NCBI GenBank assembly: GCA_949130485.1
Contig: OX422189.1
Location: forward strand, 4,648,720 to 4,712,719
Source of the DNA: Agelas oroides
Taxonomy: Eukaryota > Porifera > Demospongiae > Agelasida > Agelasidae
Reading direction: 5' to 3'
DNA: 64,000 bases
Part shown: one piece after another, positions 1 through 26,425 of the stretch
Position numbering within the stretch: position 1 is the first letter of the stretch
How the letters are laid out: each line of letters begins with the position of its first letter
The notes under the pieces: generated by a model
What the model saw: the letters and a program-made list of their open reading frames with translations, nothing else
What the model was told of the DNA's origin: nothing
Database searches by the model: none
Program-made: the position numbers and the translations under genes

Positions 1-100
1 GCATACTAATGTGTGGTGAGTTACAACCACAGGAGACTGTGTAGAGTTGGAGCAACTGGCTGTGTGGGTGGGGCTCAGTTTCATCAGACACCATCCATAA

Positions 101-2200
<2,100 letters not shown>

Positions 2201-2819
2201 GATACAAGCACTTGCATTTTTTGTGTTTCATAGTTTGTTGTTGTTGTTGTTTATGTTATCAGTTGCTATGTAACTTGTACGCAAGATCTTGACAATGTTG
2301 ATGTATTTTTCTTCCTTATGTTGAAATGGACAATAATTTCAGAATCCAGGTCACATATCATGTCAACAAATCCTTGTGTAGACTCTATAGCAAAATATAG
2401 TTTGGAAAATCACTATCGTGACCGTCCTTCTGCTAGCGCTAGCCGTACGTAAGCTCTTGTAGCCCCGCCCCCTAAAACGTATGTCTGCCCCGGCTCCGTA
2501 TACAAAGCGGGAATGATCCTAGCGCCACGTGCACCTGCAATTAGCTGAGGTCGATCCAACCAGCTAGAGCAGTTGCTGGGATAGCCTGGAGAGGGGAAGG
2601 TGAGAGCGTGTGACTGTGTATTAACTGTGACAGTCTCCAAGTAGCCATAATTTTTTTAGCTTCCTGTCTGAGTATAAATTTCCTAGCCCCAGTCTCTCTC
2701 ACATGCCATGCTTGGTATGTGTGACCAAAACTTGCTTCTGGTGAGAAGTATCTTACCAGCTGGAAACTTTTCACAGTTTGAGCAAGTCCTGAATTTGTAC
2801 CGACAAACGCATAATTTGA
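2201..2819. other. Intergenic, ARF 3' flank
   Basis: Holds the ARF 3' untranslated region, including a short (GTT)n run near 2236-2250. I see no convincing gene; the overlapping short ORFs on the minus strand lack recognisable domains. Confidence 0.5.
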
Positions 2820-3897
2820 TATAGACCCCTTTCTGAGCATTCGGCTCCCATGGTATTACGTCATATTGGAGGTCAAGGGACATATATGAAACTCAGTGAG
2901 AAGTTCAGTGAAAAATGCCAATAACTTGCGTATACTGCTCCCTATCTGGCTTTTCCAAAAATTGTCGCTTGCAGTACGGTTAATAGTCTCGTTCCCAGAC
3001 CGCATTTTTCGCGCACCCGCCGGAAAAAAGGGTCTGGTGAACTGCCTATTCCATTTTCGTTCAAGTGCGCCGGAATGCTGGCGCATTGTTCTTTTCTAAT
3101 TTAACGCTTGACGTCATCGAAGATTGCATTCCACATTGCGTGCCAACGATCTACTAGTGAAATGGACATTGATCAGGCAACCCTAGCTGCCGTGAGTAGA
3201 CTACGCTATTGTATCTATCAAGAGGAGCACGAGTAGGCTGTCTAGGAGTTTGCTGTTTACTAGAGCGCATTTGAATTTACAATCCAGTTGACGTGACGTC
3301 ACGGTAGTTTCAAAATATTGGAACCAAAACGGTATAGGCAGTTCACCAGACTACTTTCCCGCTCGGCGAAAAGTTGTCTGGGCACAAGACTATACGGTTA
3401 AGTGGGAGAAGGCCTGGTACATTTTCTCACGTGAGTGACGTCACGGGTAGAAAGACGGTAGAAAGACTTTAATTGAACGTGGGCGAGCACGACTAAATGT
3501 TGCTGTGTGTCTTCACTGTTTTGTCTTGGTAAAACTCTCTGTCCTCCCGACTGTCTCGTGAAGACAGACGTAAATTCACCTTCGTGCGCTGCCATCTTTC
3601 GAATCGGAATAGTGGCACTCTAGTACGTGCGTGCGGGCAAAGTTGTTTGTGGTTTACGTGACACCCACATTCGCATAATTTGCCCTGTACGTGATGTCAT
3701 TCACGTGAGAAAATGTACCAGGCCCTCTGCCCCTCTCCCACTTAACCGTACTGCAAGCGATGGGAAGCTGGGCGAGGGCCTGGGAATGAGGCTATACTCG
3801 ACCTCCAATGCAGTGCTTTATATGGATTTGTGTTGAGTCTATGTTGGTTAGTCTATGTATTACCATGGGAACCGAATGCTCAGAAAGGAGTCTATAT
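2820..3897. mobile_element. Foldback element with nested insertions
   Basis: The outer arms at about 2820-2876 and 3795-3897 are inverted copies, sharing the stretch from the GACCTCCAAT region to the CCGAATGCTCAGAAAGG region. An inner inverted pair (the AAATGTACCAGG stretch around 3415-3435 and 3708-3725) and a separate MITE at 2984-3392 lie inside. No coding content was recognised. Confidence 0.6.
2984..3392. mobile_element. TAGTCTCG-type MITE, 409 bp, 9-bp TSD
   Basis: Begins TAGTCTCGTTCCCAGAC and ends with the inverted form, GTCTGGGCACAAGACTA. Inner inverted arms include GGTCTGGTGAACTGCC. Perfect 9-bp duplications TACGGTTAA flank it at 2975-2983 and 3393-3401. It is inserted into the larger foldback element and so is younger than it. 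Confidence 0.85.
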
Positions 3898-4731
3898 GAC
3901 GTGCTTTATCAAGCCTCCATAGTGCTAGAAGCAGCAATAGCTGTGAGTTAGGAGCAGAGCATTACATGTAAGACAGCTATTAAAATATGAGGATTCAGAT
4001 TGAGACAAGCCGTTAGCAACAGAATGTTACCCTCCATATGCAACCAGTCAAATCCATATACAGCACTGTATGGCATACGGAGGCTAAGGTAATGAAACTG
4101 AGACTGGGAAGGATCCATTGGATGAAACATTTGATGGTATTCACAAGTCTCTTGGAATTGTAATCATAGTGGATTATCCAGACACCTCAAACATAGATTT
4201 TTCGTCTTTGTAATTAAACCCAGAAAGCAGAGTATGAGATTAAGGATTAAGTACTTAGTACTTCCCTTACATACTCAGATATCCCCATGTTCCATGAGCA
4301 GAGGTGTCACAAATATGCTAATTGCAAAAGGAAACCTTATGTCCAAATTGGTTCACCAGACCCCCAGGAGGGTGGGCTCTATAATCTTGCCTTGTGCTGA
4401 ATAGTGCATACTTTATATAATGTCAGTAGCCGTGAGTGTAGTACAGTAGCTAGTATTGTTTCACTTGAGCGTGGAGAGCTTATCACAGTGCATGTGTCCC
4501 GTAATACAAACAGCTAAAGAAGTATTTGCCTTTTGGGGTCTCTGCATTAGCTAGCTGTAGCTTTACTATAAGTACTGCAAACTTGTGAAACAGCATAAAA
4601 TTGGAACGCAACAGAAATCTACAAAACTTGGTGACAAATCTGCACAATGTCCAAAGGTCTTGTTCCCTCCCCAGAGCCTGGGAACTAGGCTAGTTAAAGT
4701 TTGGAAAAAAAGTAAAAACACCAGCCTTGTT

Positions 4732-4842
4732 CCCAGGCCTTCTCCATCTCCAGATTTTAATTGCTTGCAGTATGTATATACTGCAATGCATACTTAGCAA
4801 GCAATCCAAAGCTGGAGGCAGGGAAGGTCTGGAACTGGGCTA
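4732..4842. mobile_element. Hairpin MITE of the TAGCCTCG family
   Basis: Inverted arms run from CCTTGTTCCCAGGCCTTC to GGAAGGTCTGGAACTGGGCTA around a TATATAC centre with TTGCTTGCAGTATG and its complement. Flanks are only partly alike (TAAAAACAC against TAAAAATGC), as expected for an old insertion. Confidence 0.6.
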
Positions 4843-6631
4843 TAAAAATGCAGTGTAATTGTTTGCATGTAGGAAGTTACTCATAACCATACACAGCTTA
4901 CACTTTTAATCGTATGCACTTGTCGTATGCAGTTGTACAGGAGGACAAAAGTGTGGTTCATCGTGTGATAGTGTAACACATCTTCTGCCAGTCTTGTGCC
5001 TAGTCTTCCCCACTCCCCAGTGTCGACATCCTGCAACTTTTGTTACTGTCTGTATCTCATCTGCTAAATCATGAATTAGTCACATTCTACCAGATGTTAC
5101 GGTACACACATAGTTGTACATGTATATTTGATTTTGAAAACAAGAAGGTGACACTAGCCTCATTCCCAGACCGCACAAGACTAGGAGATGACTCATGCTG
5201 CCTTTTTAACTGTGTACTCCAAAAGTGTGTGTGTCTTGGCATAATCATTGTATGCAGGATTGAGAGATATGGTTTTTGTACTTTGAATTTGTCAACATAC
5301 ATGCACTTTGTTTTTGATAATTTAACCAACACGTATAGTTCCTCTTTCTCCCTATTTGGGAAGCCCGATTTTGCCACAGTATGCAACAGGACTTGTAGTA
5401 AGTATGCCCTAGTTTGAGCGTTCCTCCCTGTCTGGGGAAACTATCCTATGTGACTACTAGACTAGATTGGCAAGCAAAGCATTGTGTGGATGTATAAAAA
5501 TGTCTTATGATGTACATATATGTAGCTCTGAGTGATGTCACACTACATAGTGTCACATGACGTGCAGTGGCAAGCTCAACTTCCTCCCAGATGTTCATCT
5601 TAACACAACCACAAACCCAATGTCATGTATTCACATGTACCTATAGTACTAGGTGAATGCAGGACACTTAGGATGAATCTGAGCAGGTGCATACACTAAC
5701 CCTACTACCTTATACATTTGTGCTCCCAGTACATCTGGCTGACTACACACAGGCTAAGTCTAGCATCTAGCTGATGGCTATTATCCATGTGTGCACAGCC
5801 TGGCCTGCCATGCATAGTCCTTACATGGACAAAGCAGTGGTATATAAAATACACTTTGAACAGTGACACTCGCAGGAGAATCTCTGCTGTCCTCTGCATT
5901 CAGTGAGCAGCCTGGCTTGTATGTTAGCCCTCATATGGATACTAGGTGCTCTTGTCCCTCCTGTTGGTCCCTTACATCCGTCTTCATTCATGTTGAAACA
6001 TGACCACTGTAAACTGGCTACATCATGTGTGAAAACCAAAGTCCATGTGCAGTATGTGGCTGTCACATAGTGTTTTAAAGACATACTACATAACATACGA
6101 TAGGTATACGAAAATCTGTGATTCAGCTCACTAGTGTGAGGCTTGCTCAGGCTCATTGTGTGTTGCTGCTGACTGTGTCTGCATTCTTTAGTTTCACTGT
6201 TGTAGTATCCATTGTACATGTGTTGAAAGGTTGTGAACTTGCACAGCTGTTGTAACAATGTGCCCATATACTGTGACCATATTGAGATAATATGTACTAT
6301 ATGGAGGGAATTGCCAGCTGCTGACACACACTATAAATACTAAAATCTGCACGTTTGATGTATTTTAGCGAAGTCTGAAGCAGTGAGAAAGGAGAAGAGA
6401 AGACTGTTTTGAGGTAGCTGTAACCTAACAACAGAATAGCTAATTGTGTATGCAGTGATGAGGCTGTGTGTACTGTAGCTAATTACTCAAATGTGTACAT
6501 TGTGTGTGAAGCCTGCTAAGATAGGTATATTTGATAGGTATGTTAATAACTTAGAGACAGTTTGCCTTTGGTAGGTTGCAAATTGCACTCCTGTGCATGT
6601 CATGGTATTGGAAATACTCGTGTATCCTCTA

Positions 6632-6701
6632 GCCTCATTCCCAGGCTCTCTCCACATGCAAGCGATGGAAAGCTGAGAGGGACCTAGGAACGAGGCTATC
6701 T
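6632..6701. mobile_element. 70-bp hairpin MITE, TAGCCTCG family
   Basis: Runs from TAGCCTCATTCCCAGGC to AGGAACGAGGCTA, with the shared central CAAGCGATGGAAAGCTG also found in the 1175-1243 copy. No clear target duplication. Confidence 0.6.
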
Positions 6702-7769
6702 TTTGACTGCTTTTTTGTCATTTCTGCTGGTCTCATGTTGGGTACTCTGAAGAGCTTGAGTGGATATAAACATAAGTTAATGATATTTGACCATTAACTA
6801 CATACCCCAGCCAACTTTTGCCAGCAAGATGTACCCAGTAGCAAAGAAGAGTGCTAGATACTTGTACCATGGTTGCAACCATTGGACCAATCAGATTGGT
6901 TTTATTGGAGGTTTCTCTGAGGGCACTGTCTTCAAAGCATTCACATTTACAGTCAAAAAATATACAGTAAGCAAATATAAGTATGCAGTAAGCTAAGATT
7001 GTATACACAAGTAAACAATAAACAGATGAGATGTTTACACCGTTGTTGCACTGTGAAAAACACATTAATAATGTTAGTCTGACTCTGTGATGATCGTACT
7101 GTATTCTGAAAGGTCCAGAATGACCGCGAAGAGTTTGTGCGCTTCATTCCCTGACCACGGGCACGTGCAAACAGGGAGGCGCTCAATGAGATAATGGGGC
7201 GGAGTTTAGTCAAACGGTCCTCGGCCTAGCCTTGTGTCTTGGGTCTGTCGTTTGACACAGAAGATTGTCGAGCATGTCATCGAGTGGGCAGTTGCTGCTT
7301 GTTCACTCTCGTTTACTTGACAGGAGGTAGTCGATTGGGGTAACTCGCAGTCGTTCGCGCCAGCTCCGTTTCACTTGACACAGTCCAGCTCGTTCATGAG
7401 TTGACAGTTGCTGCCCGAAGTTTCCAAGAGTTCCATTTCTGCCACCTTTCAGAGACCTTTCTGGTACAGTAAATTGTGTAAGCCCATGACGAACTGTTCG
7501 CTTTTTATACCCTGCTACTACGTACGTGTGTTGCTATGACTCATCGTACAAGGGATATACGGGATATACACAACCTCATGCCTGCGGCACTCGGTAGTGT
7601 ATATCCAGTAGAAACCTCCACCTCGTTGTATAACCTATACTTAAGCTACACCAAAGCCTATGTTAGCATGATGAATATTATTGAGTGAATCTCATATATC
7701 TCAATTTAACCAGTTCTCTGACACTTGGTGCCCGTTTGGATCTTCTGGAAGCAAAGAGAGATCATCAAC

Positions 7770-20120
<12,351 letters not shown>

Positions 20121-20640
20121 GAACTGATGCGGTTTGAGTGTATTATAGTGCTTCAAATTGTACATGACATTGTATTTTTCTACAATTACATGGTCATTGG
20201 ACTAGATATGCCCTCACAAACCATGTATTTCATCAAGGGTCTACTAACAGCCTCTGTATCTGTTGGGGCAGTGTAACTGACTGGGGATGGATGTGGACTC
20301 TACATTCATGTACTCTACTGGGGCCCTACCAGTTCATACCATAATCATAAGCCCAAGAAATGTAACCTGGTATGCTGAACTGTTTCTAGATAGTATGTGT
20401 GCAAGGTTTGGGTAGCTTCGTTCCCAGGCTCTTGATTTTGTCTTGCAGCTTTGAAAGCTAGTGCCCAGTGCAAGAATATTGGTGCATACTTCCTGCAATT
20501 TTAGGTGCCCCGAGTTTAGGCTGGCTTGCGAGACTACTTGAGATGTAGCCTCGTTCCCAGGCTCTCCCCTCGCCCCGACGAAAAATAAAAACGGAGGGGG
20601 AGAGCCTGGGACCGATTCGCACTTGATATAGTGGCACGTA
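20121..20640. other. GFAT 3' flank with MITE fragments
   Basis: Contains the GFAT 3' untranslated region and fragments of TAGCCTCG-type MITEs around 20414-20450 and 20542-20615, the latter a hairpin of CCCAGGCTCTCCCC and its complement. No gene recognised. Confidence 0.5.
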
Positions 20641-20733
20641 GATGTCACAGCATGCTGTGTGGCTTCTTAAAAAAGCTTTACCCTCAAGGGAGGAGCCACA
20701 CATCACTTTGTGAATAGCGAGGCACCCCTTCAC

Positions 20734-21377
20734 TAGCCTCATACCCAGGCCACGTGGGAGGAGGGAAAAGTGGCCTGGTATCCACTGTTTGCGCATGCGC
20801 GAAAAACCCCACGGGGTATCGTACACCATCGTTTACGAACCGTTAATCTTTACCGTATACTGGCGTATAGCTGCGAAGCACGTCCGTCTCGAGCTTATCC
20901 CGCGAACATGGCAGGTAAAAGCGAGGACGTTGATAAAGCGCTCAAGTTCACTCTTTGCTGTATTGGAAAGGGAGATTTCACGTTGAAAGCCGAGCAGCTG
21001 GATGCGATCAAATGTATCTACGATGGTAAAGACGTATTCCTGTGGCTACCCACGGGATTTGGTAAGTCCATCTGCTACGAGACTCTGCCCTTTGTTTTCA
21101 ACTACAAGCACAGTGACGGTGGAACTGGCGGTGGGTGTAGCGTAGTCCTTGTCGTGTCGCTCCTTGTGTCTCTGATAATGGAAGCCATCGCCGTGTAAAC
21201 ACAGCTGCCACACTGCAAGCCGTATATCTAGTTGGTTATTTCTCCGCATAATAACCAGGTGTAACTTGTCCATAATCGGACTCGTTCGAGGAAGATTTCC
21301 GGAATCGTTCGCGCATGCGCAAACAGTGGATACCAGGCCACTTTTCCCTCCTCCCACGTGGCCTGGGTACGAGGCTA
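20734..21377. mobile_element. Pack-MULE-like element carrying a helicase fragment
   Basis: Long inverted ends (TAGCCTCATACCCAGGCCAC to GTGGCCTGGGTACGAGGCTA, extending through GGATACCAGGCCACTTTTCC and the GCGCATGCGC motif). Flanking CCCTTCAC at 20726-20733 and 21378-21385 is 8 bp, or 9 bp with one mismatch. Removing the element restores a continuous tandem unit, confirming the insertion. It carries RecQ-like coding sequence (20908-21198). Confidence 0.85.
20908..21198 (+). pseudogene. Captured RecQ-type DNA helicase N-terminal fragment
   Basis: A 96-codon reading frame starting at MAGKSED. It shows a RecQ motif 0-like LKAEQLDAIKCI, then a Walker A-type LPTGFGKSICYETLP, then a degraded motif Ia-like SLLVSLIMEA before a stop. 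Full RecQ helicases are several hundred residues; everything after motif Ia is missing. The fragment lies wholly inside the 20734-21377 mobile element, so it is a transduplicated gene piece. It contains no DEAD/DEAH box and cannot encode a working helicase by itself. Confidence 0.75.
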
Positions 21378-23475
21378 CCCTTCACCTGCTTTATACTCGC
21401 GCATTACGCGCGTAATATCAGCCCGAAGCAAGGTAGGGCGCTCAATACACGCAATGATTTTATACGTAGATATATTGAATGTGAGACGTCACATAAGCGA
21501 AACAATCACTTCGGTAGTCGCTGTAAGGGGTGACGGTGGTGTAGCTGGTGAAGGGAGAGTTGTTGGTGTACCAAGGTTTCATTCATGGGGTAAGTACACC
21601 ATGTCATTAACGAATGTAAACTCAGATTGGATGTCCAACGCTTATACTCTGGCCTGCGTATTGTATTATATTATATTATATATATATATATTACGAGCAA
21701 AGTAACCGCACCCCAAGATGCTTCAATAGGTAATGTTTGCTGGTAGGCCACTGCTACTTAGCTACAAGACCTGAAGTAGGTTTTAGAGATCAGGATTTTG
21801 TGCTGCAAATTTTCCTGAAGTGGAAAGCCTTAGAGTTCAGAGTTTTGTGGTTTCTTTAAAAAGCTTTACCCTCAAGGGAGGAGCCAGACATAAGTTTATC
21901 AATTGTGAATAGCAAGGCACGCCTTCACCTCCTTTATACTCGCGCATTACACGCGTAAAATCAGCCCGAAGCGCGGTAGCGCGCTCAATACACGCAATGA
22001 TTTTATACGTAGTATATTGAACATGTGACGTCACGTAAGCGGAAAAATCGCTTCGGGAGTCGATGTGAGGGGTGACAGTGGTGTAGCTGGTGAAGGGAGA
22101 GTTGTTGGTGTAGCTGGTGAAGGGAGAGTCGTTGGTGTACCAAAGTTTCATTCATGGGGTAAGTGCACCATGCCATTAACGAATATCAACTCAGATTGGA
22201 TGTTCAACGCTTCCTCCGGCCTGTGTATTATATTGGGTTATATTAATTAGTTATATTAGTTATATTATTTATTTACGCGGGTCCTTTAAGTTGCATCTTG
22301 GGGTGTAACGAGCAAAGTAACCGCACCCCAAGATGCTCACGGGAGGTTAATGCTGCAGGTTTATCTTGGCTCGAACACTTTAGAGTTCAGTGCTATACAT
22401 AGGTTAAATCTTTGTTAGTAGGCTTTAGGGAAAAAAGTTCACTGCTACTTAGCCACAAGACCTGAAGTAGAAGGTTTTAGAGATCAGGGTTTTGTGCTGC
22501 ATATTTACCTGGATTAGAAAGCCTTAGAGTTCAGAGTTTTGTGGCTTTTTAAAAAAGCTTTACCCTCAAGGGAGGAGCCAGACATCAGTTTATCAATCGT
22601 GAATAGCGAGGCACGCCTTTGCCTGCTTCATACTCGCGCGTTACGCGCATAATATTCGCCCGAAGCACGGTAGCGCGCTCAATACACGCAATGATTTAAT
22701 ACACGCAATGATTTTATACGTAGGTATATTGAACGTGTGCCGTCACGTAAGCGGAAAATCGCTTCGGGAGTCGCTGTGAGGGGTGACGGTGTAGCTGGTG
22801 AAGGGAGAGTTGTTGGTGTACCAAAGTTTCATTCATGGGGTAAGTGCACCATGCCATCAACGAATATCAACTCAGACTGGATGTCCAACGCTTCCTCTGG
22901 CCTGCGTATTATATTATATTATATTATTTATACGAGCAAAGTAACCGCACCCCAAGATGCTTATAAGAGGTAATGTTTGCTGGTAGGCCACTGCTACTTA
23001 GCTACAAGACCTGAAGTAGGTTTTAGAGATCATGCATGCAGGATTTTGTGCTGCAAATTTTCCTGAAGTTGAAAGCCTTAGAGTTCAGAGTTTTGTGGTT
23101 TCTTAAAAAAGCTTCACCCTCAAGGGAGGAGCCAGACATCAGTTTATCAATTGTGAATAGCGAGGCACGTCTTCACCTCCTTTATACTTTTATACTCGCG
23201 CATTACGCGCGCGTAATATCAGCCCGAAGCGCGGTAGCGCGCTCAATACACGCAATGATTTTATACGTAGTATATTGAACGTGTGACGTCACGTAAGCGG
23301 AAAAATCGCTTCGGGAGTCGCTGTGAGGGGTGACAGTGGTGTAGCTGGTGAAGGGAGAGATGTTGGTGTACCAAAGTTTCATTCATGGGGTAAGTGCACC
23401 ATGCCATTAACGAATATCAACTCAGATTGGATGTTCAACGCTTCCTCCGGCCTGTGTATTATATTGGGTTAGTTA

Positions 23476-23958
23476 TTCCGAGCGAAGCGAGGCTATACAC
23501 GCGTTCAATTGAGATTTTTCGTCGTCGTCGTCAATGGTAAACCGGAAGTTGGCCTAAAAACTCCGATATCTCCACAATGGTCTAACGGATCACTGTCAGA
23601 GTTGCAGGCATGAAAGCCCTAGTTGTTTCTAAACAACAGTGAACAAACTGTGTCGGTAGCCCAAGGGAAACAGATGCTACAGTGAGATATTCGTAAAACA
23701 CGGATTTCTCCAGAACGGTAGGCACAACAGCTACCAAACTTACTGGTATGACAGTTCCACCTGTGAGCAACCAACGGCAGACAAATTGCAACTGTACCGC
23801 TAGACTAACACGCTCTTTGCTCCTATCAGCTTACAACAGTAGCCATTTTTACATTGTAAGACTGGTCTGGTTCCCAGGATACATGGATTGGGAACGTATT
23901 TGGGAAATGAGGGCAAACACGGACATCCGCGGAGCGAGGTCGTTTGCACAATGTGTAT
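23476..23958. other. Insert of unknown type inside a tandem unit
   Basis: Compared with the other tandem units, about 480 bases interrupt the stretch between TATTGGGTTA and the ATTAGTTA/TTTACGCGGG block. It includes a (GTC)n-like TCGTCGTCGTCGTC. I found no clear inverted ends or coding domain. Boundaries are approximate. Confidence 0.5.
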
Positions 23959-25023
23959 CCCTAGTATTAGTTACATTATTTACGCGGGTCCTTTAAGTTG
24001 CATCTTGGGGTGTAACGAGCAAAGTAACCGCACCCCAAGATGCTCACAGGAGGTTAGTGCTGCAGGTTTACCTTGGCTCGAACACTTTAGAGTTCAGTGC
24101 TATACGTAGGTTAAATCTTTGTTAGTAGGCTTTATAGGGGAAAAAAAGTTCACTGCTACTTAGTCACAAGACCTGAAGTAGGTTTTAGAGATCAGGGTTT
24201 TGTGCTGCAAATTTAGCTGGAGTAGAAAGCCTTAGAGTTCAGAGTTTTGTGGCTTCTTAAAAAAGCTTTACCCTCAACGGAGGAGTCAGACATCTGTTTA
24301 TAAATCGTGAATAGCGAGGTACGCCTTCGCCTGCTTCATACTCGCGCGTTACGCGCATAATATCAGCCCGAAGCACGGTAGCGCGCTCAATACACGCAAT
24401 GATTTTATACGTAGTATATTGAACGTGTGACGTCACGTAAGCGTTTCGGGAGTCGCTGTGAGGGGTGTATGGACTAACTTACCAAACACCTTGCCAGAGC
24501 CCACTGCGTGAGTTTGCACTTATCTACTGTGCCACCATATGACGGTGGTGTAGCTGGTGAAGGGAGAGTTGTTGGTCTACGAAAGTTTCATTCATGGGGT
24601 AAGTGCACCATGGCATTAACGAATATCAACTCAGATCGGATGTCCAACGCTTCCTCTGGCCAGTGAATTATTTATTTACGCGGGTCCTTTAAGTTGCATC
24701 TTCTAACGAGCAAAGTAACCGCACCCCAAGATGCTCACGGAAGGTTAGTGCTGCAGGTTTACCCTGGCTCGAACACTTTAGAGTTCAGTGCTATACGTAG
24801 GTAAAAGCTTTGCTAGTAGGCTTTAGCAGTCGTTAGGCCAGCAGTCCATTTCATTCAGATACAGGAAGTGCACGTAGAGTTACATTCCAGTGTGTAATTA
24901 ACGCAATGAATACTTCCTGACTTTTCTACAAGCTAGCTCCAGCTAGCAATGACAGAAACGAACAGGACTTGGATCAGTGTGCGTAGACTCTCTATGTAGG
25001 GATAGCGCCGACGCGCAATAGAC

Positions 25024-25944
25024 TAGCCTCGTTCCCAGGCCTTCCCCGGCTCCAGTTTTTGATCGCTTGCAGTATGCAAAATCGGAGGGAGAAGGCCTGG
25101 TGAATCTTACCACGTGATCCGCGGCACACATGACGTCACAGGTTCTAGACACGAAGACATAATCACATTTATATCTCCAGCTACAGAGAAGCTAGAGAAA
25201 CAAGACAAGTTCCAGCCGAGAGACAAGTCCTACCTCTATAACATAACCGAGTCTGAAGCAGAACCGCTGAAGGATGGTTCTGCTGCAAGCGTTGCAATCC
25301 AAAAGCGGCTTCTTTTTCGCTACGTTAGCTAAATTTTGTCACTGCGGATATTTCACGCTTGTTGTACGGCAACCCTTCGGAGCTATTCCTTCTAGCTCGG
25401 ATATGTTTTTTACGCTTGATGTTGTTCTCCGTCGGCGCTTGTATCATACTGCGTGGGAAGTTGAAAGAAGCCGCCACGGGGTACAAATCCCATGTACACC
25501 GTGGCGGCACCTGTGATCCTAGTTGTCTCATATGGTACAACTAGGTTGCTAAGCAACAGTCCAGCACGTTCACATAGCAGAAGCCTCACACCAGACTAAT
25601 TATGATACAAGCCAGCTGTACCATGGCTTCTTAATGGGTATGGGTTGTACCATCCTCGGGTTATTGATGTCCTTCCTCGGGCTTCGCCCTCGGAAGTACA
25701 TCATCAACCCTCAGATGGTACAATCCCCATACCCATTAAGAAGCCATGGTACAACTATAACTTGTCTCGTCTTCGTAGCTAGTACAGAACGCAAGATCAG
25801 TCTTCTCCCTAGCATGGCTATACATATAAGCGTGACGCCTGTGCCGCGGATCACGTGGTAAGATTCACCAGGCCTTCTCCCTCCGTTTTTGCATACTGCA
25901 AGCGATCGAAAACTGGAGCCGGGGAAGGCCTGGGAACGAGGCTA
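25024..25944. mobile_element. 921-bp TAGCCTCG element with ~100-bp inverted ends
   Basis: The ends TAGCCTCGTTCCCAGGCCTT and AAGGCCTGGGAACGAGGCTA extend inward through GGAGAAGGCCTGGTGAATCT, CCACGTGATCCGCGGCAC and their complements. CAATAGAC repeats at 25016-25023 and 25945-25952. A 72-codon ORF at 25114-25332 has no domain I recognise. Two internal hairpins occur at 25471-25507 and 25618-25753. Confidence 0.85.
25618..25753. repeat. 136-bp hairpin inside the 25-kb element
   Basis: TGTACCATGGCTTCTTAATG pairs with CATTAAGAAGCCATGGTACA, continuing through GGGTATGGG and a central CTCGGGCTTCGCCCTCGG. Probably a nested miniature foldback. Confidence 0.75.
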
Positions 25945-25970
25945 CAATAGACCTTATCCATGAACAATAA

Positions 25971-26380
25971 TACGTCATTAACTTCCGGATGGCAAATCCT
26001 AAAAGGAGGGAAGAGCGCTGTTTTGCAGCCGGATTGCTGTGAACGATGGCAAAGGCCGAAGAGTACAGTGAGTATACCCATGACGCAGAAGCGATCCTAG
26101 CTCACTACCGAGTAGATAAACCATCCAAACGCTTTTACCAGCTGTAGCAATCTTAGGTAGTAGCAGTAATGAACTGATTTCCACAAGTACTACTATAAGC
26201 TGTCGCCTACCATTTCTGTCGTTTAGTAGCTTTTTCCTACAATCTCATCAAGTTTGGTCCTCAGAGAATCAAAAGAACCGAGCGCTACTTCCTTTCACGC
26301 CTCTTCGCTTACAGCCTTACCCACGGCAGCTAAATTATGGACATTCGTGCGCTTTTGCCATCCGGAAGTGAATGACGTAA
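25971..26380. mobile_element. MITE with 26-bp inverted ends
   Basis: TACGTCATTAACTTCCGGAT at the left pairs with ATCCGGAAGTGAATGACGTA at the right. Internal sequence is not coding. The target duplication is unclear. Confidence 0.65.
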
Positions 26381-26425
26381 TCACAAAATGGTCCCGCAGA
26401 TAAGATCTATATATGCAATACTTAA

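Larger units (their letters stand above)
3898..7769. other. Intergenic region upstream of GFAT
   Basis: No exon with a recognisable domain was seen. It contains small MITE copies at about 4732-4842 and 6632-6701. The last several hundred bases (about 7200-7769) should hold the GFAT promoter and 5' untranslated region. The 168-aa minus-strand ORF at 5821-6327 resembles no family I know and has a composition expected of chance. Confidence 0.5.
20641..24835. repeat. Tandem array of ~0.55-0.7 kb units with insertions
   Basis: Five related units are marked by an AAAAGCTTTACCCTCAAGGG-like block at about 20668, 21855, 22549, 23103 and 24258. Each unit also carries the blocks GAATAGCGAGGCACG, CAATACACGCAATGATTTTA, GTGACGTCACGTAAGCG and GTAACCGCACCCCAAGATGC. 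Spacing is enlarged in unit 1 by the MITE at 20734-21377 and in unit 4 by an unrelated insert at about 23476-23958. Some units carry an extra block with a hairpin (GCATCTTGGGGTG paired with CACCCCAAGATGC). The short ORFs inside repeat with the units and are not evidence of genes. Confidence 0.8.

Noticed and set aside
5821-6327. 168-codon minus-strand ORF
   Set aside because: No recognisable domain, biased His/Cys composition, no flanking exon structure; likely chance.
20770-21198. Active RecQ helicase gene
   Set aside because: Only the N-terminal motif I region is present, ending at a stop inside a mobile element; no later helicase motifs follow.
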